Program-made: the position numbers and the translations under genes
In this document: one piece after another, positions 12,001-24,000 of the stretch
Position numbering within the stretch: position 1 is the stretch's first letter
Layout of the letters: each line of letters begins with the position of its first letter
Notes under the pieces: generated by a model
Seen by the model: the letters and a program-made list of their open reading frames with translations, nothing else
What the model was told of the DNA's origin: nothing
The model's database searches: none
Origin: Aplectana chamaeleonis
Lineage: Eukaryota; Nematoda; Chromadorea; Rhabditida; Cosmocercidae
Assembly: GCA_029168955.1 (NCBI GenBank)
Contig: JAPDOI010001577.1
Coordinates: 98,814 to 162,813, forward strand
Direction of reading: 5' to 3'
Length of the DNA: 64,000 nt

Positions 12001-15000
12001 AGCGAGTACGGATCTATTTTAGGTTTCTGAAGAAAATACTTTTATTTGCTGTTTTAGAGAAAAATCCGAATTTCTATGATACTCACACTATTTACAACCT
12101 TCAGCACACTTCGAGCAGCGCCCCTGGCAATGGATATCGTACCAAGATGAGGAAGGCAGCCTCCGAGAGCTGAGGAGCCCGACATCACCGCAAAGAAAAC
12201 CTGTGCGAAGCATGTATATGAGTTATCTAAAATCCTGCCGCTCTTATTTTGGGTTTCGGTGCTACGTGAAGCAGCACCAAAGAGACCAGAGCAGGGAAGA
12301 CCGGGTCCTTAGTAAACTCCCAGTGAGGCTGCTCAAATCATGCTGAATGTTAGAAAGGCAGCAGATTGTCCACGCACGGACACGCACGTTGAAGGGTAGC
12401 AGGCGAGGGCATCGGCGGAATTCTTGACAGGGTTGATAATTCAGGCAGAAGTCAGATGGACTTCACAAATCATCTTGAAACCTGCGTTCTGCGGAATAGC
12501 TCTGTTATTTCAGCCAAAGTCGTAAGCTACAAGGAGCAACTTGCCACTTGAGATGACATCTGGAAAGAGGCCCAAAATTTCGACACATGGAAACAAAACC
12601 TTTGTCGAATGCGCTGAAGCATGCAATATTTCCGCTGTGCCAATCCGTACGTTGAAATCGAACTCTGGCACACATTAGTGGTGAGGGAGTATGTTACGTC
12701 CTGAGCAAAAACTTGGCCCTTAGCGGGACTCGATCCCTTATGACGTCGCATGGATACTGAATCATCTACCTCTGCGCCACTGCATTTGTTGCTATTGCGC
12801 CACCCATTTTCGATTTCATTTTATCACTGATTGTTCGACGTTTCATCACCTAATAGAACAAACGAACCAGCACAACAGGCTAACTGAGGTGATCCTAACT
12901 CTTCGCTCGGCTGATGGAGGTTTTCTACGGGCCAAGAAGTGAAAACCCTTTGAAGTTTCAACAAAAATGCGGTTAAGGTTGATCTTGTGCTCAGTGGTGA
13001 TCTGCCCCCGAAGATAGAGACTCTTGCATACCGAACCGGCTAACTCTCACCTTCTTTTCGAATATGGAGAAGGACACGCTCGTTTAGCAAGTACTCTAAG
13101 CGATAAGTATCAAGCTGGCAACCTGCGAGGAACCTCTTTTGCCCATTCCTTTCGCTGTATCCCAAACATTCCTCTCAGAAACGCTCATCCAGGTTATGAA
13201 AACCCTAGTTGAAATTCTGCGCATTGGGACGTAAGCAAGCCCGATACCTGTGCGGGTACACCTCGGCCAACAGGCAGTGCCCTCGTTATCATTCGGCGGA
13301 ACCTGTAAACTATAACGTTGTGGGACGCGATTTGCCGTATGCTCTTCCATCCCCATCAACTAAATCACTTTTTCACTTTTTACGGATCCGTGTATTTAAT
13401 CGTTCCCATATCTGCTTTCTGGGGCGGCATGCATGAACACGCCAACATAGGGTTTGAAAACCCCATGCGTGGGACCCTCGGTGCTGAACGTTCTCTCTCG
13501 CTCTTCCCTCCGCGCATGGGTCTCAGTGTTCCACGTTTACTCTCGCGCGCGGTGCGACGCGACGCGATTCCCCTCACCCTTCTATTGCGTTCATGCATGC
13601 CGGTCCTGTTTACAGGCCATAAAACGGCCAATGTCTCACCGTCGACTGCGTACCACGCGCTGCGCGACCGCACGCGCGTCGGAAGCAGACGGGTTTTGGC
13701 CGCCGCGCGACGAGTTTTGGCCGCCGCGCGACGTTTCGGCCACCGCGCGACGAGTTTTGGCCGCCGCGCGACGTTTCGGCCACCGCGCGGCGGCCAAAAC
13801 TCGTCTGCTTCCGACGCACGTGCGGTCGAGCAGCGCGTGGTACGCAGTCGACGGTGAGACATTGGCCGTTTTATGGCCTGTAATTCATTTTAATTTAATT
13901 TGACTAGTGACCCTTCGAGTCCCTAGCCCGGGGCAGCCACTTGACTTGAAGGCTGCAAACCTTCTGCTTTAGCGTCGAATTCACTAAGGTGTATCGCGCG
14001 CGTGTGCGCGTATGCTGCTACTCAACTATCCCACACTCACACTGTCTGTATCCCAGCTACACATACGCACGCGAAGGAACAATAAATTTCACTTCCTAAT
14101 GTAGGGTACAAGCTCCTAAACATGCTTGTGAAAGCAACGTGAATTGACCAGTACGTTTACAACCATGGGGCCAGCGCCGTTCCAAAGACCGAATACCACG
14201 ATGGCAGTAGTATAGTTGTCCTTTTTGAAAAACGGTCAAGCAAGCAAATAAACATGACGTCAAAAAGCCTTTTAACTGCTCAGTGTTTTCAATTCTCCAA
14301 TCATGCTGCGCTCATAGGTGGCGACACGCAAAATCAGTACGTATCATTTGCATCCTCGCAGCGAGCAGGCTTCGTCGGCCACCCCCATCTAATATTCGTT
14401 TGGCTTTGCTAAACGATGGGTCGGCTATACCGGCCACACTCCATTCACCACGCGTAGTATTCGTTCGGCTTAGCCGAACGATGGGCCGGCTTCGCCGAAC
14501 CACCTCCAATCACCACGCGTAGTATTCTTTCGGCTTAGCCGAACGATGGGCCGGCTTCGCCGACCCACCTCCTCCATTCAACACGCGTAGTATTCGTTTG
14601 GCTCCGCCAAACAATGGGCCGGCTTCGCCGAACCCACCTCCATTCACCACGCGTAGTATTCATTCGGCTCCGCCGAACGATGGGCCGGCTTCGCCGGCCA
14701 CCCTTCGTGTAGTATTCGTTCGGCGGCCGAACGATGAGCCAGCTCGCCGACCCACCTCCATTCGCCACGCGTAGTATTCGTTCGGCTTTGCCGAACGATG
14801 GGCCACTTCGCCGACCCACCTCCATATCACCCAGCTTAGTATTCATCAGGCTCACGCCAAACGATGGGCCGGCTTCGCCGACCCACCTCCAGTCACCACG
14901 CGTAGTATTCGTTCGGCTTCGCCGACCCACCTCCATTCACCACGCGTAGTACTCATTCGGCTCTGCCGAACAATGGACCGGCTTCACCGGCCACCCTCCG

Positions 15001-18000
15001 TAATAGTATTCGTTCGGCTTCGCCGAACGATGCGCCGGCTTGGCCGACCCACCTCCATTCACCACGCGTAGTATTCGTTCGGCTTCGCCGACCCACCTCC
15101 ATTCACCACGCGTAGTATTCGTTCGGCTTAGCCGAACGATGGGCCGGCTTCGCCGAACCACCTCCAATCACCACGCGTAGTATTCTTTCGGCTTAGCCGA
15201 ACGATGGGCCGGCTTCGCCGACCCACCTCCTCCATTCAACACGCGTAGTATTCGTTCGGCTTCGCCGAACGATAGGCCGGCTTGGCCAACCCACCTCCAT
15301 TCACCACGCGTAGTATTCGTTCGGCTACGCCGAACGATGACCAACTTCGCCGACCCACCTCAATCACCAAGCGTAGTACCCATTCGGCTCCGCCAAACGA
15401 TGGGCCGGCTTCGCCGACCCACCTCCAATCATCACGCGTAGTATTCGTTCGGCTTCGCCGACCCACCTCCATTCACCACGCGTAGTATTCGTTCGGCCTA
15501 GCCGAACGATGGGCCGGCTTCGCCGACCCACCTCCTCCATTCAACACGCGTAGTATTCGTTCGGCTTCGCCGAACGATAGGCCGGCTTGGCCAACCCACC
15601 TCCATTCACCACGCGTAGTATTCGTTCGGCTACGCCGAACGATAGGCCGGCTTCGCCGACCCACCTCCAATCACCAAGCGTAGTACCCATTCGGCTCCGC
15701 CAAACGATGGGCCGGCTTCGCCGACCCACCTCCAATCATCACGCGTAGTATTCGTTCGGCTTCGCCGACCCACCTCCATTCACCACGCGTAGAATTCATT
15801 CGGCCCTAGCCGAACGATGGCCAACTTCGCCGAACCACCTCCAATCACCACGCGTAGTATTCTTTCGGCTTAGCCGAACGATGGGCCGGCTTCGCCGACC
15901 CACCTCCTCCATTCAACACGCGTAGTATTCGTTTGGCTCCGCCAAACAATGGGCCGGCTTCGCCGGACACCCTCCATTCACCACGCGTAGTATTCGTTCG
16001 GCTTCGCCGAACGATGGGCCGGCTTCGCCGGCCACCCTTTGTGTAGTATTCGTTCGGCTTGGCCGAACGATAGGCCGGCTCCGCCGACCCACCTCCATTC
16101 ACCACGCGTAGTATTCGTTCGGCTTTGCCGAACGATGGGCCCACTTCACCGACCCACCTCCAATCACCAAGCGTAGTATTCATTCGGCTCCGCCAAACGA
16201 TGGGCCGGCTTCGCCGACCCACCTCCAATCACCACGCGTAGTATTCGTTCGGCTTCGCCGACCCACCTCCATTCACCACGCGTAGTATTCATTCGGCTCT
16301 GCCAAACAATGGGCCGGCTTCGCCGGCCACCCTCCGTGTAGTATTCGTTCGGCTTCGCCCCACCTCCATTCACCACGCGTAGTATTCGTTCGGCTTCGCC
16401 GACCCACCTCCATTCACCACGCGTAGTATTCGTTCGGCTTTGCCGAACGATGGGCCCGCTTCGCCGACCCACCTCCAATCACAAAGCGTAGTATTCATCA
16501 GGCTCCGCCAAACGATGGGCCGGCTTGGCCGACCCACCTCCATTCACCACGCGTAGTATTCGTTCGGCTTCGCCGACCCACCTCCATTCACCACGCGTAG
16601 TATTCGTTCGGCTTAGCCGAACGATGGGCCGGCTTCGCCGAACCACCTCCAATCACCACGCGTAGTATTCTTTCGGCTTAGCCGAACGATGGGCCGGCTT
16701 CGCCGACCCACCTCCTCCATTCAACACGCGTAGTATTGGTTCGGCTTCGCCGAACGATGGAATCGCTTGGCCAACCCACCTCCATTCACCACGCGTAGTA
16801 TTCGTTCGGCTACGCCGAACGATGAGCCAGCTTCGCCGACCCACCTCAATCACCAAGCGTAGTATCCATTCGGCTCCGCCAAACGATGGGCCGGCTTCGC
16901 CGACCCACCTCCAATCATCACGCGTAGTATTCGTTCGGCTTCGCCGACCTCCATTCACCACGCGTAGTATTCGTTCGGCCTAGCCGAACGATGGGCCAAC
17001 TTCGCCGAACCACCTCCACTCACCACACGTAGTATTCCTTCGGCTTAGACGTACGCTGAGCCGGCTTCGCCGACCCACCTCCTCCATTCAACACGCGTAG
17101 TATTCGTTTGGCTCCGCCAAACAATGGGCCGGCTTCGCCGAACCCACCTCCATTCACCACGCGTAGTATTCATTCGGCTCCGCCGAACGATGGGCCGGCT
17201 TCGCCGGCCACCCTTCGTGTAGTCTTCGTTCGGCTTCGCCGAACGATGGGCCGACTTCGCCGACCCACCTCCATTCACCACGCGTAGTATTCGTTCGGCT
17301 TCGCCGACCCACCTCCAATCATCACGCGTAGTATTCGTTCGGCTTCGCCGACCCACCTCGATTCACCACGCGTAGTATTCGTTCGGCTTCGCCGACCCAC
17401 CTCCATTCACCACGCTTAGTATTCATTCGGCTCTGCCGAACGAAGGGCCGGCTTCGCCGACCCACCTCCAATCACAAAGCGTAGTATTCATCAGGCTCCG
17501 CCAAACGATGGGCCGGCTTGACCGACCCACCTCCATTCACCACGCGTAGTATTCGTTCTGGCTTCGCCGACCCACCTCCAATCACCACGCGTAATATTCA
17601 TTCGGCTCCGCCGAACGATGGGCCGGCTTCGCCGAACCACCTCCAATCACCACGCGTAGTATTCTTTCGGCTTAGCCGAACGATGGGCCGGCTTCGCCGA
17701 CCCACCTCCTCCATTCAACACGCGTAGTATTCGTTCGGCTTCGCCGAACGATAGGCCGGCTTGGCCAACCCACCTCCATTCACCACGCGTAGTATTCGTT
17801 CGGCTACGCCGAACGATAGGCCGGCTTCGCCGACCCACCTCCAATCACCAAGCGTAGTATCCATTCGGCTCCGCCAAACGATGGGCCGGCTTCGCCGACC
17901 CACCTCCAATCATCACGCGTAGTATTCGTTCGGCTTCGCCGACCCACCTCCATTCACCACGCGTAGTATTCGTTCGGCCTAGCCGAACGATGGGCCGGCT

Positions 18001-21000
18001 TCGCCGAACCACCTCCAATCACCACGCGTAGTATTCTTTCGGCTTAGCCGAACGATGGCCGGCTTCGCCGACCCACCTCCTCCATTCAACACGCGTAGTA
18101 TTCGTTTGGCTCCGCCAAACAATGGGCCGGCTTCGCCGAACCACACTCCATTCACCACGCGTAGTATTCATTCGGCTCCGCCGAACGATGAGCCGGCTTC
18201 GCCGGCCACCCTTCGTAGTATTCGTTCGGCAGCCGAACGATGAGCCAACTCCGCCGACCCACACTCCATTCACCACGCGTAGTATTCGTTCGGCTTTGCC
18301 GAACGATGAGCCCACTTCGCCGACCCACCTCCAATCACCAAGCGTAGTATTCATCAGGCTCCGCCAAACGATGGGCCAGCTACGCCGACCCACTCCAATC
18401 ACCACGCGTAGTATTCGTTCGGCTTCGCCGACCCACCTCCATTCACTACGCGTAGTATTCATTCGGCTCTGCCGAACAATGAGCCAGCTTCACCGGCCAC
18501 CCTCCCGTGTAGTATTCGTTCGGCTTCGCCGAACGATGGGAGCCAACAGCCGACCCACCTCCATTCACCACGCGTAGTATTCGTTCGGCTTCGCCGACCC
18601 ACCTCCATTCACCACGCGTAGTATTCGTTCGGCTTTGCCGAACGATGAGCCACTTCGCCGACCCACCTCCAGTCACACAGCGTAGTATTCATCAGGCTCC
18701 GCCAAACGATGGGCCGGCTACGCCGACCCACCTCCAATCACCACGCGTAGTATTCGTTCGGCTTCGCCGACCCACCTCCATTCACCACGCGTAGTATTCA
18801 TTCGGCTCTGCCGAACAATGAGACGGCTCCGCCGGCCACCCTCCGTGTAGTATTCGTTCGGCTTCGCCGACCCACCTCCATTCACCACGCGTAGTATTCA
18901 TTCGGCTCTGCCGAACAATGGGCCGGCTTCGCCGGCCACCCTCCGTGTAGTATTCGTTCGGCTTCGCCGAACGATGGGCCAGCAGCCGACCCACCTCCAT
19001 TCACCAAGCGTAGTATTCGTTCGGCTTCGCCGAACGATGAAACCGACTTCGCCGACCCACCTCCAATCCCCAAGCCTAGTATCCATTCGGCTCCGCCAAA
19101 CGATGGGCCGGCTTCGCCGACCCACCTCAATCATCACGCGTAGTATTCGATCGGCTTCGCCGACCCACCTCCATTCACCACGCGTAGTATTCATTCGGCT
19201 CTGCCGAACGATGAGCCAGCTTCGCCGACCACCTCCAATCACCACGCGTAGTATTCGTTTGGCTCCGCCAAACGATGAGCCGACTTCGCCTGCCACTCTC
19301 CGTATAGTATTCGTTCGGCTTCGACGTATCATGGGCCGGCTTCGTCGACCACACCTCCATTCAGCACGCGTAGTATTCGTTCGGCTTCGCCGAACGATGG
19401 ACCAACTTCGCCGACCCACCTCAATCACCACGCGTAGTATTCGTTCGGCTTTGCCGAACGATGACCCTCTTCGCCGACCCACCTCCAATCACCAAGCGTA
19501 GTATCCATTCGGCTTCGCCAAACGATGGAGCCGGCTCCGCCGACCCACCTCAATCACCACGCGTAGTATTCGTTTGGCTTCGCCGAACGATGGGCCGCCT
19601 TCGTCGACCCACCTCCATTCACCACGCGTAGTATTCATTCGGCTCTGCCGAACGATGGGCCGGCTTCGCCGGCCACCCTCCGTGTAGTACTCGTTCGGCT
19701 TCGCCGGACGATGGGCCGGCTTCGCCGACCCACCTTCATTCACCACGCGCAGTATTCATTCGGCTCCGCCGAACGATGGGCCGGCTTCGCCTACCCACCT
19801 CCAATCACCACGCATAGTATTCGTTCGGCTTCGCCGAACGATAGGCCGACTTCGCCGACCCACCTCCAGTCCCCAAGCGTAGTATTCGTTCGGCTTCGCC
19901 GACCCACCTCCATTCACCACGCGTAGTATTCATTCGGCTCTGCCGAACGATGGGCCGGCTTCGCCGACACCCTCCGTGTAGTATTCGTTCACGGCTTCGC
20001 CGACCCTCCATTCACCACGCGTAGTATTCATTCGGCTCTGCCGAACAATGAGCCCGCTTCGCCGGCCACCCTCCGATGTAGTATTCGTTCGGCTTCGCCG
20101 GTACGATGAGCCAACTTGGCCGACCCACCTCCATTCACCAAGCGTAGTATTCGTTCGGCTTCGCCGAACGATAAACCGACTTCGCCGACCCACCTCCAAT
20201 CCCCAAGCGTAGTATCCATTCGGCTCCGCCAAACGATGGGCCGGCTTCGCCGACCCACCTCAATCATCACGCGTAGTATTCGATCGGCTTCGCCGACCCA
20301 CCTCCATTCACCACGCGTAGTATTCATTCGGCTCTGCCGAACGATGAGCCAGCTTCGCCGACCCACACTCAATCACCACGCGTAGTATTCGTTTGGCTCC
20401 GCCAAACGATGGAGCCGACTTCGCCTGCCACTCTCCGTATAGTATTCGTTCGGCTTCGACGTATCATGGGCCGGCTTCGTCGACCCACCTCCATTCAGCA
20501 CGCGTAGTATTCGTTCGGCTTCGCCGAACGATGAGCCAACTTCGCCGACCCACCTCCAATCACCACGCGTAGTATTCGTTCGGCTTTGCCGAACGATGAC
20601 CTCTTCGCCGACCCACCTCCAATCACCAAGCGTAGTATCCATTCGGCTTCGCCAAACGATGGGCCGGCTCCGCCGACCACACCTCCAATCACCACGCGTA
20701 GTGTTCGTTTGGCTTCGCCGAACGATGGGCCGCTTCGTCGACCCACCTCCATTCACCACGCGTAGTATTCATTCGGCTCTGCCGAACGATGAGCCAGCTT
20801 CGCCGGCCACCCCTCCGTAGTACTCGTTCGGCTTCGCCGAACGATGAGCCAACTTCGCCGACCCAGCTTCATTCACCACGCGCAGTATTCATTCGGCTCC
20901 GCCGAACGATGAGCCGGCTTCGCCTACCCACCTCCAATCACCACGCATAGTATTCGTTCGGCTTCGCCGAACGATGGAGCCAACTTCGCCGACCCACCTC

Positions 21001-24000
21001 CAATCACCACGCGTAGTATTCGTTCGGCTTCGCCGAACGATGAGCCCACTTCGCCAACCCACCTCCAATCACCAAGCGTAGTATTCGTTTGGCTCCGCCA
21101 AACGATAAGCCGGCTTCGCCGACCCACCTCCAATCATCACGCGTAGTACTCGTTCGGCTTCGCCGACCAACCCCCATTCACCACTCGTAGTATTCATTCG
21201 GCTCCGCCGAACAATGGGCCGGGTTCGCAGGCCACCCTCCAATCACCGCGCGTAGTATTCGTTTGGCTCCGCCAAACGATGGGCCGAATTCGCCTGCTAC
21301 CCTCCGTATAGTATTCGTTCGGCTTCGACGTATTATGGGCCGGCTTCGCGACCCACCTCCATTCACCACGCGTGTAGTATTCGTTCGGCTTCGCCGAACG
21401 ATGAGCCAACTTCGTCGACCACACCTCCAATCACCACGCGTAGTATTCGTTCGGCTTCGCCGACCCACCTCAATCACCACGCGTAGTATTCGTTCGGCTT
21501 CGCCGAACGATGGGCCGGCTTCGCAGGCCACCCTCCAATCACCACGCGTAGTATTCATTCGGCTCTGCCGAACGAAGGGCCGGCTTCGCCGGCCACCCAC
21601 CGTGTAGGATTAGTTCGGCTTCGCCGAGCGATGGAGCCAACTTCGCCGGTCACCCTACGTGTAGGATTCGTTCGGCTTCGCCGAGCGATGGGCCAGCTTC
21701 GCCGACCCGCATTCATTCACAACGCGCAGTATTCATTGGGCTCCGCCGAACGATGGGCCGGCTTCGCCTACCCACCTCCAATCACCACGCATAGTATTCG
21801 TTCGGCTTCGCCGACCCACCTCCAATCACCAAGCGTAGTATTCGTTTGGCTCCGCCAAACGATGGGCCGGCTTCGCCGACCCACCTCAATCATCACGCGT
21901 AGTATTCGTTCGGCTTCGCCGACCAGCCTCCATTCACCACTCGTAGTATTCATTCGGCTCCGCCGAACGATGAGCCGGCTTCGCAGGCCACCCTTTGTAG
22001 TATTTGTTCGGCTTCGCCGATAGATGAGCCGGCTTCGCCGACCCACACTCAACCACCACGCGTAGTATTCGTTTGGCTCCGCCAAACGATGGGCCGACTT
22101 CGCCTGCTACCCTCCGTATATTATTCGTTCGGCTTCGACGTATCATGGAGCGGCCTTCTCCGACCCACCTCCATTCACCACGCGTGTAGTAATCGTTCGG
22201 CTCCGCCGAACGATGGAGCCAACTTCGTCGACCCACCTCCAATCACCACGCGTAGTATTCGTTCGGCTTCGCCGACCACCTCACTCCCCTCGCGTAATAT
22301 TCATTCGGCTCTGCCGAACGATGGGCCGGCTTCGCCGACCCACCTCCAATCACCACGCGTAACATTCGTTCGGCTGCGCCGAACGATGGGCCGGCTTCGC
22401 CGACCCACCTTCATTCACCACGCGCAGTATTCATTCGGCTCCGCCGAACGATGGGCCGGCTTCGCCGACCCACCTCCAATCACCACGCGTTTTCTCTTAG
22501 GGTTCCAAACTTGCCTCGATTTGGTTTCCGATTTGGGATTGTTCATAGCACTCCCCATCTCTAGGTACCAGGTTTGATGGGGGTTTATAAAACGTTTCAT
22601 TGAAAAATGCTCTCCGAAATTCACTTTTTCGACGCCTGAGGGGACCTTTTGATTCGAAAATTTCTCCTAGGTTTCGAAACTTGCCTCGATTTGGTTTCTG
22701 ATTTGGGATTGTTCATAGCACTCCCCATCTCTAGGTACCAGGTTTGATGGAGGTTTGAAAAGGGGTTTCACTGAAAAACGCTCTCCAAAATTCACTTTTT
22801 CGACGCCTGAGGGGGACCTTTTGATCCGAAATTTTCTCTCAGGATTCGAGACTTGCCTAGATTTGGTTTCTGATTTGGGATTGTTCATAGCACTCCCCAT
22901 CTCTGGGTACCAGGTTTGCTGGGGGTTTGAAAAGGGGTTTCACTGAAAAATGCTCTCCGAAATTGCCCTTTTTGACGCCCTGAGGGCCTTTTGATTCAGA
23001 AATTTTCTCCTAGGACTCGAAACTTGCCTCGATTTGGTTTCTGATTAGGGATTGTTCACAGTACTCCCCATCTCTAGGTACCAGGTTTGATGGAGGTTTG
23101 AAAAGGGGTTTCACTGAAAAACGCTCTCCAAAATTCACTTTTTCGACGCCTGAGGGGACCTTTTGATCCGAAATTTTCTCTCAGGATTCGAGACTTGCCT
23201 CGATTTGGTTTCTGATTTGGGATTGTTCATAGCACTCCCCATCTCTAGGTACCAGGTTTGCTGGGGGGTTTGAAAAGGGGTTTCACTGAAAAATGCTCTC
23301 CGAAATTGCCCTTTTGACGCCTGAGGGGAACCTTTTGATTTGAAAGCTTCTCCTAGGATTCGAAACTTGCCTCGATTTGGTTTCTGATTTGGGATTGTTC
23401 ATAGCACTCCCCATCTCTTTGTACCAGGTTTGATGGAGGTTTGAAAGGGTTTCACTGAAAAACGCTCTCCAAAATTCACTTTTTCGACGCCTGAGGGGAC
23501 CTTTTGATCCGAAATTTTCTCTCAGGATTCGAGACTTGCCTCGATTTGGTTTCTGATTTGGGATTGTTTATAGCACTCCCCATCTCTAGGTACCAGGTTT
23601 GCTGGGGGTTTGAAAAGGGGTTTCACTGAAAAATGCTCTCCGAAATTGCCCTTTTTGACGGGCCTTTTGATTCGAAATTTTCTCCTAGGATTCGAAACTT
23701 GCCTCGATTTGGTTTCTGATTTGGGATTGTTCATAGCACTCCCCATCTCTAGGTACCAGGTTTGATGGAGGTTTGAAAAGGGGTTTCACTGAAAAACGCT
23801 CTCCAAAATTCACTTTTTCGACGCCTGAGGGGGACCTTTTGATCCGAAATTTTCTCTCAGAATTCGAGACTTGCCTCGATTTGGTTTCTGATTTGGGATT
23901 GTTCATAGCACTCCCCATCTCTAGATACCAGGTTTTTTGGGGGTTTGAGAAGGGGTTTCACTGAAAAATGCTCTCCGAAATTGCCCTTTTTGACGCCCTG

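Noticed and set aside
12719..12788. Functional tRNA gene
   Set aside because: The A and B boxes are present, but the D stem and acceptor stem do not pair. Kept only as a tRNA-derived repeat.
13318..13903. Overlapping frames of 149-179 codons on both strands
   Set aside because: They run into the GC-rich palindromic element at 13,610-13,883, whose composition removes stop codons on both strands.
14283..22577. Short arginine/proline-rich frames throughout the hairpin array
   Set aside because: Composition artefact of the TTCGGC/GCCGAA repeat, seen on both strands with no conserved frame.
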